Positions 34,472 through 42,920 of a stretch of DNA of 64,000 nucleotides are shown piece after piece. Source of the stretch: Planctomycetaceae bacterium (lineage in GTDB: Bacteria > Planctomycetota > Planctomycetia > Planctomycetales > Planctomycetaceae). Within the stretch, counting starts at the first letter, position 1. Each line of letters starts with the position of its first letter. The notes under the pieces were generated by a model, which was not told the DNA's origin, did no database searches, and worked only from the letters and a program-made list of their open reading frames with translations. The DNA is taken from contig JACCRE010000341.1 of assembly GCA_013813775.1 (NCBI GenBank), positions 1 to 64,000 on the forward strand. Direction: 5' to 3'. A program made the position numbers and the translations under genes.

Positions 34472-34769
34472 ACAAGCTCCGCCGCGTCGCCTGCACGCCT
34501 TGCCGAAAGAACGGATTCCGAATTCCGGTTGCCGTAACCAAATCGACCCTCCTCTCGAAGAGGGATTCCAAGCCCTCGCGCAAATCGAAGAAGGCGTCGA
34601 ACCGGCAACCAGGCGGCAGCGGCCCGAACTCGACCAGGAAATCCAGGTCGCTTCGCTCCGGGTCGAAATCGTCACCCGTCGCCGACCCGAACAGGTCGAG
34701 CCGCTTCACGCCTAATTCGCGGCAGAGCCGTTCGACGGCGGTGCGTTCTATGTCGGTCATCACGAACAT
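34461..34769 (-). CDS. mntA: MntA-like nucleotidyltransferase antitoxin
   Basis: The 102-residue protein is a minimal nucleotidyltransferase with the signature LFGSATGDD and SDLDFLVEF, where GS and DxD make the ATP and metal site. In MntA-HepT pairs it adds AMP to the HepT tyrosine and thereby neutralises it. The spacing between GS and DxD is 11 residues, one more than usual. ATG 34769 is used; ATG 34760 (MTDIERTAVE) is an equally good start. A palindrome that may be its operator lies at 34785. Confidence 0.9.
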   Translation of the reverse strand: MFVMTDIERTAVERLCRELGVKRLDLFGSATGDDFDPERSDLDFLVEFGPLPPGCRFDAFFDLREGLESLFERRVDLVTATGIRNPFFRQGVQATRRSLYAA

Positions 34770-34784
34770 GCCTGTATTCTACGA

Positions 34785-34794
34785 CACGATCGTG
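34785..34794. promoter_or_regulatory. Palindrome upstream of mntA, candidate operator
   Basis: CACGATCGTG is a perfect 10-bp palindrome 16 bases before the mntA start. On the reverse strand it sits just upstream of a -10-like TAGAAT. Such a position suits autorepression by the antitoxin or the complex. Unproven. Confidence 0.4.
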
Positions 34795-34802
34795 AAGAAA
34801 TG

Positions 34803-35639
34803 TCAGTCCTGTTCCGGCCGCGGCGGGTTCGCCCAGTGGCCGCTCGGGTCGCTGCCGGCGACGATCACGCCCTTCTGGTTCCAGTCCATGCCGGCGTGCA
34901 CGTCGGCGGCGGCGTAGCGGATCGTGAGACCGCAGCGGCGGCGGTCGGAAGTGTTCGCCTCCGACCCGTGCAGCAACAGGTCGGAGTGCAGCGAGCACTC
35001 GCCCGCTTTCAAGGTGTCGTCGACGACGGGGCCGTATTGCTCGGCGTTCTCGATCGTCTGGTTGAGCACGTTGTGCTCGCTCGGATCGCTCGGCCGGAAC
35101 GTGAGATGCCCGACGTGATGCGATCCCGCGATGAACCGCATGTTCGCGTTCTCGGGATCGGCGTCGTCGATGGCCAGCCAGACCGTCGCGGCCTTGCTTG
35201 GCGACAACGGCCAGTAGCTGGCGTCCTGATGCCAGGCGACCGCCTTGCCGTCGTGTGGCATCTTGCAGAAGAAGTGCGTGCCCCAGCCGACGACGTTCTC
35301 GCCGAGCAGATCCTTGACGAGCGCGACGATCTTCGGATTCGTCAGAATGTCATACACGCGGCCGTGCCGCAGGTGGGCGCTGCTGATCGAATAGCTGTCT
35401 TTCCCCTCGGCGACGTAGTGGGCGAGAAGATCGTCGAAGTACGCACGGATGTCGGCGATCTCGTCGTCGGAATAAACGCGAAACGGGCGGACGAACCCGT
35501 CGCGATTGAACGCAGCGACGTCGTCCTTCGACATCGCCTCGGGGCTCTCGTTCTTCGACGGGTGGAAACGTAAATCGCGGCCCAGGCGGGCAAGTTCGTC
35601 GGCGTCGGGTACGGCCTGGAAAGACTTCGCAGTTGCCAT
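34803..35639 (-). CDS. Phytanoyl-CoA dioxygenase (PhyH) family protein
   Basis: The 278-residue protein is an Fe(II)/2-oxoglutarate-dependent oxygenase of the PhyH family. The metal triad is visible as H137-x-D139 (WHQDASYWPL) and H224 (LLLHGSEANTS), with the conserved block SRRRCGLTIRY-like (S/R-rich, about 231-242) for 2-oxoglutarate. Planctomycetota contain many PhyH paralogues with unknown substrates. It stands between two toxin-antitoxin modules and is divergent from the second, with an 80-base gap. Confidence 0.92.
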   Translation of the reverse strand: MATAKSFQAVPDADELARLGRDLRFHPSKNESPEAMSKDDVAAFNRDGFVRPFRVYSDDEIADIRAYFDDLLAHYVAEGKDSYSISSAHLRHGRVYDILTNPKIVALVKDLLGENVVGWGTHFFCKMPHDGKAVAWHQDASYWPLSPSKAATVWLAIDDADPENANMRFIAGSHHVGHLTFRPSDPSEHNVLNQTIENAEQYGPVVDDTLKAGECSLHSDLLLHGSEANTSDRRRCGLTIRYAAADVHAGMDWNQKGVIVAGSDPSGHWANPPRPEQD

Positions 35640-35684
35640 CGTGTGCCTTGAGCTTTAGAGCAACAATCGAACCGGCGCGGGACG

Positions 35685-35716
35685 TTGACGCTATAACGTC
35701 ATGGTGCTATCGTCAA
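35685..35716 (+). promoter_or_regulatory. Promoter with overlapping palindromic operator for the RHH/RelE pair
   Basis: TTGACG (35685-35690) and TATCGT, 17 bases on, resemble -35 and -10 boxes. The same region is an inverted repeat, TTGACGcTA with TATCGTCAA (8 of 9 paired), ending 3 bases before the antitoxin start. An RHH antitoxin would be expected to repress from such a site. Confidence 0.6.
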
Positions 35717-35719
35717 GCG

Positions 35720-35950
35720 ATGACGACAGCGAAACGAGCCACCGTCTATTTTGAAGAAGACCTGCACAAGGCGCTGCGTCTGAAGGCCGCCGAGACCGAT
35801 CAGAGCATCTCGGAACTGGTGAATGCCGCCGTCCGCAGCACGCTGGCGGAGGACGCGGAGGATCTGGCCGCATTTCGAGAACGGGCGAAGGAACCGACGC
35901 TCTCGTTCGAGAGCCTCGTTCGCGACCTGAAGCGCCGTGGCAAATTATAG
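35720..35950 (+). CDS. Ribbon-helix-helix antitoxin
   Basis: The 76-residue protein begins with a strand and two helices typical of CopG/RHH DNA-binding proteins (RATVYFEEDLHKALRLKAAE, then SISELVNAAVRSTL). The C-terminal third would bind the toxin. ATG 35720 lies directly behind the palindromic operator. It overlaps the toxin gene by 14 bases. The expected role is to neutralise the toxin and repress the operon. Confidence 0.88.
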   Translation: MTTAKRATVYFEEDLHKALRLKAAETDQSISELVNAAVRSTLAEDAEDLAAFRERAKEPTLSFESLVRDLKRRGKL

Positions 35951-36194
35951 CGTTCGCATCAAGCGCTCGGCGGCGAAAGAACTGGAAGCGGTTCCACGCG
36001 ACGACCGTCGCCGCATCGCCGCCCGCATCGAACGCCTCGCCAACGACCCGCGGCCGGACGGCTGTGAGAAGCTCAGCGGCGAGGAGAAATACCGTATCCG
36101 GCAAGGCGACTATCGGATCCTCTACGAAATCGTCGACCGCGAATTGATCGTCGCCGTCGTCAAGATCGGCCATCGACGGAACGTCTATCGCTGA
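35937..36194 (+). CDS. RelE/ParE-family toxin
   Basis: The 85-residue protein matches RelE-type toxins: YSVRIKRSAAKELEAVP, DRRRIAARIERLANDPRP, KLSGEEKYRIRQGDYRILYEI and VVKIGHRRNVYR. RelE members cut mRNA on the ribosome. The basic and aromatic residues of the last strand (R.. VY) fit the active type. It starts with GTG 35937 inside the antitoxin gene and ends 23 bases before the convergent FAH-family gene. Confidence 0.93.
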   Translation: MANYSVRIKRSAAKELEAVPRDDRRRIAARIERLANDPRPDGCEKLSGEEKYRIRQGDYRILYEIVDRELIVAVVKIGHRRNVYR

Positions 36195-36217
36195 GACGCC
36201 AGCGAGATCGACGCAAA

Positions 36218-37087
36218 TCAACTCCGCCCTTTCACCACCGGGTTCTTCAGCGTGCCGATGCCATCGATCGTGATCGACACGCGGTCGCCGTCTTCGAGGG
36301 TGAGATCGTCGGGCGGAACGATGCCGGTGCCGGTCAGCAGGAACGCTCCATCGGGGAGCTCGTACTCACGGCCCAGCCAGCCGACGAGTTCGTCGAAGTC
36401 CCGGGCCATCTGGCCGGCGTTCGTTTGATCGCGGTTGATCTCTTTGCCGCCGCGTTCGATGACGAGCGTGATCTTGAGCTCTTCACGCTCGATCGGCTTT
36501 TCGGGAAGCAGGACCCACGGGCCGACGGCGCAGCACTGGTCGTAGACTTTGGCCTGCGGCAGATAGAGCGGGTTTTCGCCTTCGATGTCTCGTGCCGACA
36601 TGTCGTTGCCGATCGTCAGCCCGACGACCTTCATGGCGGGGCTGATCACGAGCGTCAGTTCCGGCTCGGGAACGGTCCAGGTGCTGTCCGCCCGCACGCG
36701 CACCGGCTCGCCGGGACCTGAGACTCGCTGCGGAGCGGATTTGAAGAACAACTCCGGCCGATCGGCGGTGTAGACGCGGTCGTAATGGCTCGCGCCGGAC
36801 TCGCTTTCCTCCATCCGCGCGACCTGCGAACGCTTGTAAGTCACGCCTGCGGCCCAGACTTCCTGCCGATCGATCGGCGGCAGCAACGTCACTTCGCCGA
36901 GCGAGATGGGGGCCGATTTCGTATCGACGAGAAACCTCGCCAGCCCCAACGGATCGGCGTGGTGCAACACGTCGCAGAGCCGTCGGACGGAATCGACCTG
37001 TTCGAGATCGAGAGGTCGGATCGCATCGCCCTCGACGGCTGCCACGATGCGGTCGCCGGAGCCGAGAATAGCCTTCGCGAGAAACAT
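36218..37087 (-). CDS. Fumarylacetoacetate hydrolase-family enzyme
   Basis: The 289-residue protein has the FAH fold with a metal triad that includes VPEPELTLV (E-x-E) and a later Asp, and the signature IGNDMSARDIEGENPLYLP. The N-terminal third has ELFFKSAPQRVSGPGE, which resembles sugar-acid (2-keto-3-deoxy) dehydratases or hydratases of the same family. The exact substrate is not determinable. It is convergent with the RelE toxin gene and divergent from the peroxiredoxin gene. Confidence 0.87.
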   Translation of the reverse strand: MFLAKAILGSGDRIVAAVEGDAIRPLDLEQVDSVRRLCDVLHHADPLGLARFLVDTKSAPISLGEVTLLPPIDRQEVWAAGVTYKRSQVARMEESESGASHYDRVYTADRPELFFKSAPQRVSGPGEPVRVRADSTWTVPEPELTLVISPAMKVVGLTIGNDMSARDIEGENPLYLPQAKVYDQCCAVGPWVLLPEKPIEREELKITLVIERGGKEINRDQTNAGQMARDFDELVGWLGREYELPDGAFLLTGTGIVPPDDLTLEDGDRVSITIDGIGTLKNPVVKGRS

Positions 37088-37286
37088 AGCGATCTACGGA
37101 GCGCGGAAGGGAAGAATGGGGTCGCGAACGACCTGCCAGCGTAACGTTCGCCCGCGTGCCGGTCGAGCAGAGGCGACCGCTCAGAAAGCTTTCGACCGCG
37201 GCATGCGAAGCGGCTAAGATGGCAATTCGTCGCTTGAAGAGAAGTTCTCCGGGGTGCTCGCTCTCACTCAGAACCGAAAGTTCGAA

Positions 37287-37919
37287 ATGTCGCGATTCCG
37301 ATACCTCTCCCTTGTCGTCGCCGGCGCACTCCTTCGCCTGTCCGCAGTCGGAGCGATCGTATTCATCGCGAGCGGGCATGCGTCCTTCGCCGCAGAACCG
37401 GCGGCGGCTGCGAAAGCTCACGGCCCGAAAGTCGGCGACGTCGCGAAAGACTTCGAGTTGAAAGGCCTCGACGGCGAAGCGGTCAGGCTTTCGAAACTGG
37501 TCGAAGACGGGCCGGTGGTGCTCGTCGTGCTGCGAGGCTATCCCGGATACCAGTGCCCGATCTGCAACGTGCAGGTCGGTGATTTCCTCGGCAAGGCGGC
37601 AAAGTTCGACGCGGCTGATGCGAATCTAGTGTTCGTGTACCCCGGCCCGGCGAAGGGACTTGAAGACAAAGCGACGGAGTTCCTTCGCGGAAAGACGTTG
37701 CCCGAGAACGTCTTTCTTGTCGTCGATCCCGACTACGGCTTTACGAACGATTACGGACTGCGGTGGGACGCCCCGCAAGAGACCGCCTACCCGTCGACCT
37801 TCGTGATCGACGGCGACCGCAAAGTTCGTTTTGCCAAGGTCAGCACGTCGCATGGCGGACGCGCGAAAGCGAGCGAAGTGCTCGAAGCGGTGACGACGCT
37901 CAATACGGGCAAGAAATGA
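37287..37919 (+). CDS. Exported peroxiredoxin-like protein
   Basis: From ATG 37287 the protein is 210 residues with a signal peptide (MSRFRYLSLVVAGALLRLSA to about 36). The AhpC/TSA-type domain follows: GDVAKDFELKGLDGEAVRL, then GYPGYQCPICNVQVGDF with C90 and C93 in a CPIC pair, and ETAYPSTFVIDGDRKV. It should reduce peroxides or disulfides outside the cytoplasm. The CxxC spacing is closer to thioredoxin-like than to classical 2-Cys peroxiredoxin. An upstream GTG at 37254 is less likely. Confidence 0.87.
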   Translation: MSRFRYLSLVVAGALLRLSAVGAIVFIASGHASFAAEPAAAAKAHGPKVGDVAKDFELKGLDGEAVRLSKLVEDGPVVLVVLRGYPGYQCPICNVQVGDFLGKAAKFDAADANLVFVYPGPAKGLEDKATEFLRGKTLPENVFLVVDPDYGFTNDYGLRWDAPQETAYPSTFVIDGDRKVRFAKVSTSHGGRAKASEVLEAVTTLNTGKK

Positions 37920-37936
37920 GCCACTTCAAGACGGTT

Positions 37937-40900
37937 TCACTTTGGCGGCAGCGGACCGCGAGTGAGGTCACTCTTCCGAGCCGTCGGTTTTCGCGCTTCG
38001 ACCGGTCCGGCGGCCTCGATCTGTTCGGCGACGACCGTTTCATTGAAGCTGGCTTCCACGGCGGCGTAACGGTCCTTGCCGCCCGGCGGAAGGTTCAGTT
38101 GAACCGGCTTGCCTCGAATCTGTTGGAGATAAAAGCCTGCCAGAGGCGTGAAGGGCGTCAGCGGATGTTTGCGGAGCAACGCATCGAGCGCTTTCTCGGA
38201 TTCTTCGATCCGGCCGGCTTCGAGGTCGCACAAGATGGCGTTGAACTCGTTTTCGGCCACCTTCTGCGGCAACGTCAGCATCGACTGCACCGACTGCGTC
38301 GTCTGCACGAGCGGGAACACGAACGAGCCGTGCAACGCACCGACGAAAGGCACCGTCTGCATCGCCGCCATGAGCTGACCTTCGGCCGACTCCGAGGCTT
38401 CGTCGCGCCACAGCGCCTTCGCGCGCTCGAAATCGGGCAGCGCCAAGCTCGCATACGCTAGCGGTTCGCGAATCTCCGTCAGGATGTCGGGCGGCGCGAT
38501 TGACTCCATTTCCGCCAGCCTGTCGAAGGCTTCCCGCGGCTTCGCCGACTCCAAAAGCAGCAACGCTCGAAGTCGCCGAATCTGACCGCTCTCGGTGGCG
38601 AACTCGGGGTCTTCGTCGATCAGTTCGAGGGCGAGCCGCGTGCAGCCGTTCTGCCAGGCGAAGAGCACGGCGTCGAGCCGCGGCTGATCCTCTTCAAGAG
38701 CGTCTCGGGTCCGCTTCGTGACTTCGGAGATCTGTTGCTCGATCTGGTCCCACATCGTGTCCCACTGGGCCGCCATCGTCTCGGAAGCCGGCTTGGGGAA
38801 CTCCTGTCCGGTCAACGTTTCATACCGGTCGCGCGAATGCGCCGCCAGATCGGCTTTGTTGAACCCAAGATAGATTCCGACGAGCCGTTGATGCGTTGCC
38901 GGGTCGTCGGGTGCGATGACCAATGCTTGGCCGTACGCGTCGAGAGACTGATAGAGCCGGCGTCGCATCTCGACGCCGGTCCCTTGCGATTCGAGGCTGT
39001 AAAGCAACTCGTAGACCCGGCCGAGGCATTGATACGCCACAAGATTTTGCGGGTCTTCAGCCAGCACGGCGAAGCAGTCGCGCAAGGCGAGATACGCGAA
39101 AGCGAAGTTCGCTTCGGGCTGAAGTTGCAGCCCGCCGCTTTGAGACGCTTCAAGATGTTGCAGCGAATGCAGCGCCTGCGCCAACCGGTTCGGAACGCGG
39201 ATTCGACGCGTCAATGAGTCGGTCCAGGTGGTTTCGCGCGGCCAAACCGGATCGAGCCTCGGCGGGGCCACCGGCTCGCGAAATGCCTGTTCGGTGAGAT
39301 TGACGGCATGCTTCGAGACGTATTCGCCAAGCTCGGCATTCGCCGTGTCGGTGCGATAGAAGACCGCACCCGCCGCGCCGAGCTCCACGAGCCGCCAGTC
39401 GCGCGATTGCAGCAGGTCGAAGTAAGTGCGGTAGGCGGGAAAGGGAAACGTGAGCCTGGGCAATGCCTGCACGATGCCGAACTCTTCGAGCGCTGGCTTC
39501 CAGACTTCGGGACGACCCGACCGGGGATCTTCGGCCGTCGCGATCAACAGCGCATGCCGCACGTCGTCGTGCCGTTGGATGAGGGTCCGCTTCGAATCCT
39601 CGTCATCGCCGGCGTAGATCTCCAGACGGTGATCGATGAACGGCTGGAAGCCCAGCCAGATCAGCAAGTCGCCTTGAGCCGCGTGAAAGTTGAAGACCTT
39701 GTGATCGAACGGTTCCGCGAGAAGCGTCGACATGCTCTCGACCTGGCCAGCGATGACCGGATCGAGGCCAAAACCGGGACGCCGGCCGTCGTCGGCCACG
39801 ATTCGCCCCGTCAACCACAGACCGGCGAGCGCGGCGAAGGCGAGGACCGTGATCGCGCGGCCGCCGCGGGCGAAGATCAACTCTCCCCGTTCCGTGCCGT
39901 AGGTCTGGCGGAAGGAATTGCGATACCAGTCTTCCGCGTTCCGAATCGCGAGGACCGCGAACACGACGGACGCCGCTGGCCATTCACGGCCGGCGAGAAC
40001 GCCGAAGCCGACGAAGCCGAGCCACAGCAACAGGTCGCCGACGTCGAGCCGTCGCCGGTTCAGCAGCATGGTGACCAAGGCCACCGCCGCCAGCAGCATT
40101 CCCGCCAGCAACGCCGTATCGAGCAACAACGCCGGCGGAAGCCGAAACAGCGGCAAGTGCGGCAAGGTCAACCACGAAACTTCGTCGCGGTAATACTGAC
40201 GGAAGGCCGGATCGACCTCTCCGTACAGCAACAGCGCTCCCATTGGAGCACGCCACCAGAACGGACTAACGAGCGTCGCCGCGACCGACCCGCCGACCGC
40301 GATCCAGTATCGACCGCGGCTGGCACTCCCGTCGAAACGGGGCCGACCGATCAGCGAACCGATGAGTTCCCCCGCCCCATAGAGCAACAGCGTTGCCAAG
40401 CCGAGAAACATTCTTGGATCGAGGTTTGCCCAGACCAGATAAACCGGCACGAGCGGCCAGACGGCGCGGGAATCTCCATTGCGAAACCGCATGAGCAGCC
40501 ACAGCGTCGTCGCGAGGCCGAGCAATGTAATGACGAGCGGGCTCGCCTCGAAGTGAGGCATGGCGGCGACCGACATCAACACCACCACGAACGCCGCCCA
40601 CCATGATGAGACGCCGCGGTGCCGGCAGGCGAATGCCAGCACGACGAGAACCAGCGCTGCGATGCATTGAAGGATCGTCAGCGCCGTCATCCCGCCCACG
40701 GCGTGAACGCCCGAGACGACGAGATCGAAGAGCCAACTGAGATTGAACCAGGGCCGATCGGCGGCCGAGGCGGAAAAAACATCGGTCCTCGGCGGCAGGA
40801 TTCCGTGCTTCGCCAGGTACTCGCCCGTCTCGACGTGCACGAGCACACGCGAGTTGGCGATCGTCGTGCACGCGAACATGACGGCGATCAGCCCGGCCGC

Positions 40901-41212
40901 CCACACGAGCATCGCATCGTTTCGCCGCGCCTCATCGGCGACGTCTTCGGTCGACAACGATGGTGAGTCTGGCTCGCGGTCGGCCGGAGTGCGATAGGTG
41001 AACGGGTGCCGCGGCTCTTCGTTCGGATCGGATCGGTCGTCGGGTGGGAGCACGCGGAACGCTCTCGGCAGCGAAGGGATAAACGTCGTTCGACCAAACG
41101 TCGCAACGGCTTCGGCAAGCGACGGAGACGGGCCGCGCCATGCTACGGCGGCCCGACGCGAGCGGTCAACCGGCCGGACGCGCCGCGCAGACCGGTCCAC
41201 GCGGCCCGCCAC
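37937..41212 (-). CDS. Large membrane protein with C-terminal TPR-like region
   Basis: The 1091-residue protein has about ten transmembrane helices between residues 100 and 480 (for example LVWAAGLIAVMFACTTIAN and VLVVLAFACRHRG) and a soluble half from about 500. The latter contains helical repeats such as ALVIAPDDPATHQRLVGIYLGFNKADLAAHSRDR, best read as TPR-like. A LAKHGILPPRTDVFSAS-like luminal segment near 135 recalls membrane glycosyltransferases, but I cannot confirm one. The first 90 residues are Arg/Pro-rich and may be untranslated; GTG 41212 overlaps an AGGAG, so the start is unsure. The gene ends just after the convergent peroxiredoxin gene. Confidence 0.78.
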   Translation of the reverse strand: MAGRVDRSARRVRPVDRSRRAAVAWRGPSPSLAEAVATFGRTTFIPSLPRAFRVLPPDDRSDPNEEPRHPFTYRTPADREPDSPSLSTEDVADEARRNDAMLVWAAGLIAVMFACTTIANSRVLVHVETGEYLAKHGILPPRTDVFSASAADRPWFNLSWLFDLVVSGVHAVGGMTALTILQCIAALVLVVLAFACRHRGVSSWWAAFVVVLMSVAAMPHFEASPLVITLLGLATTLWLLMRFRNGDSRAVWPLVPVYLVWANLDPRMFLGLATLLLYGAGELIGSLIGRPRFDGSASRGRYWIAVGGSVAATLVSPFWWRAPMGALLLYGEVDPAFRQYYRDEVSWLTLPHLPLFRLPPALLLDTALLAGMLLAAVALVTMLLNRRRLDVGDLLLWLGFVGFGVLAGREWPAASVVFAVLAIRNAEDWYRNSFRQTYGTERGELIFARGGRAITVLAFAALAGLWLTGRIVADDGRRPGFGLDPVIAGQVESMSTLLAEPFDHKVFNFHAAQGDLLIWLGFQPFIDHRLEIYAGDDEDSKRTLIQRHDDVRHALLIATAEDPRSGRPEVWKPALEEFGIVQALPRLTFPFPAYRTYFDLLQSRDWRLVELGAAGAVFYRTDTANAELGEYVSKHAVNLTEQAFREPVAPPRLDPVWPRETTWTDSLTRRIRVPNRLAQALHSLQHLEASQSGGLQLQPEANFAFAYLALRDCFAVLAEDPQNLVAYQCLGRVYELLYSLESQGTGVEMRRRLYQSLDAYGQALVIAPDDPATHQRLVGIYLGFNKADLAAHSRDRYETLTGQEFPKPASETMAAQWDTMWDQIEQQISEVTKRTRDALEEDQPRLDAVLFAWQNGCTRLALELIDEDPEFATESGQIRRLRALLLLESAKPREAFDRLAEMESIAPPDILTEIREPLAYASLALPDFERAKALWRDEASESAEGQLMAAMQTVPFVGALHGSFVFPLVQTTQSVQSMLTLPQKVAENEFNAILCDLEAGRIEESEKALDALLRKHPLTPFTPLAGFYLQQIRGKPVQLNLPPGGKDRYAAVEASFNETVVAEQIEAAGPVEARKPTARKSDLTRGPLPPK

Positions 41213-41323
41213 CTCCTACTGATACGTCCGGAACGACCGAACCGTTGGGGTCGACCGGTTCGCGGGCAGCGATTGCCCTCGTTCGACTTTCGCGGTCTTC
41301 AGTCGATGTCGGAAACGTCTTTC

Positions 41324-41387
41324 AGAGCCGCGGCCATCAGGGAGCGTTTCGGCCGACTTGGAAGCGCTCCCCGATGGTCGCGGCTCT
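41324..41387. repeat. Palindromic repeat element, copy 1
   Basis: AGAGCCGCGGCCATCAGGGA at the left is matched by its reverse complement at the right end; arms of 27 bases pair at 24 positions around a 10-base loop. Related elements lie at 42838 and 47848, so this is a dispersed palindrome. It sits between serS and the large membrane protein gene. Confidence 0.85.
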
Positions 41388-41405
41388 GTCCACGGTGATA
41401 GCTGT

Positions 41406-42674
41406 TTAGCCGATGCGATCTTTACCGATCCAGCCGCGAAGCGCTTCCGGCAAGACGATGCTGCCGTCGGCCTGCTGGTAGTTCTCGAGAATGGCGATCA
41501 GAGCCCGTGTCACGGCGACGGCGGTACCGTTGAGCGTGTGCACGAACTCGGTTCCTTTCCGGTCCGGCGACTTGCACCGGATGCCTAACCGGCGCGCCTG
41601 ATAGTCGGTGCAATTGCTCGCGCTCGTCACTTCGCCGTACTCGCCGCGGCCCGGCATCCAGGCTTCGAGGTCGAACTTGCGATAGGCAGGTCCGCCGAGG
41701 TCGCCGGTGGCCGTATCGATCACGCGATACGGGATGCTCAACCCCTGAAAGATTTCTTCTTCCAAAGCGACGATGTCGGCGTGGAGGGCGTTTGAACTTT
41801 CAAGGTTGGGGGCCGCGAACGCGAACAGTTCCACCTTCGTGAACTGATGCACGCGATAAATGCCGCGCGTCGCCCTGCCGGCGGCTCCGGCCTCGGTGCG
41901 GAAGCAGTGCGAGATGCCCGCCATGCGGATCGGCAGCTTCGCGACATCGAGGACTTCGTCCTTGAGAGAACCGCCCAGCGTGATCTCGGCCGTGGCGACG
42001 AGGCTCAGTTCGCTGTCGGCGATCGAGTACGTTTGTGCCTCCGGCCCGCGAGGACTGAAGCCGATTCCGTGCAGCACTTCGTCGCGAGCGACGTCGGGAG
42101 TCGTGTGCAGCACGAAACCCTTCGCGATCGCCTTGTGCGCGGCGTATTGCACGAGAGCGAGTTCGAGCAGCGCGGCTTCGTTCTTGAGAAAGTAGAAACC
42201 GCTGCCGGCGACTCGCGCACCGGCTTCGAAGTCGATCAGGTCGTGCTTCGCGGCCAGTTCGACGTGGTCGAGCGGCTTGAAGTCGAACGATTTCGGCTCG
42301 CCCCAGGTGCGAATGGTTCGACTGGCGTCTTCGCCGCCGATCGGGGCGTCGGGATGCGAAAGATTCGGAACCGTCGCCTGCAACGCGCGAAGTTCGTCCT
42401 CGGCCTGTTTGCGGTCGGCTTCGGCCCGCGAGATCTGTTCGCGAAGTTCCTTGCCCCGGGCGATCAGGCGCTGCTTCTCAGCGGCGTCTTTCGTCTTGGG
42501 GATCAGGCTGCTCGCTTCCTTCTGTTCGTGACGCAGGCCGTCTTCCTGCTGAATCAACTCGCTGCGGCGATCGCGCAACGCCACGATCGCCGCGACATCG
42601 ACGGCGACGCCGCGATTGCGGCAGTTCGCCTCGATGAGTTCCCGGTTCTCACAGATGAATTGCAGGTCGAGCAT
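41406..42674 (-). CDS. serS: Seryl-tRNA synthetase
   Basis: The enzyme charges tRNA-Ser. The 422-residue protein starts with the family opening MLDLQFICENRELIEAN, followed by the long antiparallel coiled coil that grips the tRNA (about 30-105). The class II catalytic core shows TAEITLGGSL, the motif 2 region ISHCFRTEAGAAGRATRGIYRVHQF, and motif 3 GTAVAVTRALIAILENYQ. ATG 42674 is chosen for the conserved N-terminus. Normal length. It is flanked by two copies of the same palindromic repeat. Confidence 0.97.
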   Translation of the reverse strand: MLDLQFICENRELIEANCRNRGVAVDVAAIVALRDRRSELIQQEDGLRHEQKEASSLIPKTKDAAEKQRLIARGKELREQISRAEADRKQAEDELRALQATVPNLSHPDAPIGGEDASRTIRTWGEPKSFDFKPLDHVELAAKHDLIDFEAGARVAGSGFYFLKNEAALLELALVQYAAHKAIAKGFVLHTTPDVARDEVLHGIGFSPRGPEAQTYSIADSELSLVATAEITLGGSLKDEVLDVAKLPIRMAGISHCFRTEAGAAGRATRGIYRVHQFTKVELFAFAAPNLESSNALHADIVALEEEIFQGLSIPYRVIDTATGDLGGPAYRKFDLEAWMPGRGEYGEVTSASNCTDYQARRLGIRCKSPDRKGTEFVHTLNGTAVAVTRALIAILENYQQADGSIVLPEALRGWIGKDRIG

Positions 42675-42837
42675 GCGACGCCTCGATCGGATAAGCGTCG
42701 AAGCCCGCGGGGCGATCGCCCGCAGGCTTCGGGATGTCACGGATTGTAGCGAAATCCGCGACGTTGCTCACGCGTTCCTGTCGGCACAAAAGTTCTCCCG
42801 CGCGGTCGCCAAGAACATCCCGTTCGATTTACCATTC

Positions 42838-42902
42838 AGAGCCGCCACGGCGAGGGAGCGTTTCGGGGCGGCTCGGCAACGCTTCCTCACGGTCGCGGCT
42901 CT
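42838..42902. repeat. Palindromic repeat element, copy 2
   Basis: The element starts AGAGCCGCCACGGCGAGGGA and ends CACGGTCGCGGCTCT; arms of 27 bases pair at about 22 positions. It lies between serS and the FG-GAP protein gene, 18 bases before the latter's start. It is a diverged version of the element at 41324. Confidence 0.8.
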
Positions 42903-42920
42903 ATTGCCAAGGACACACGC

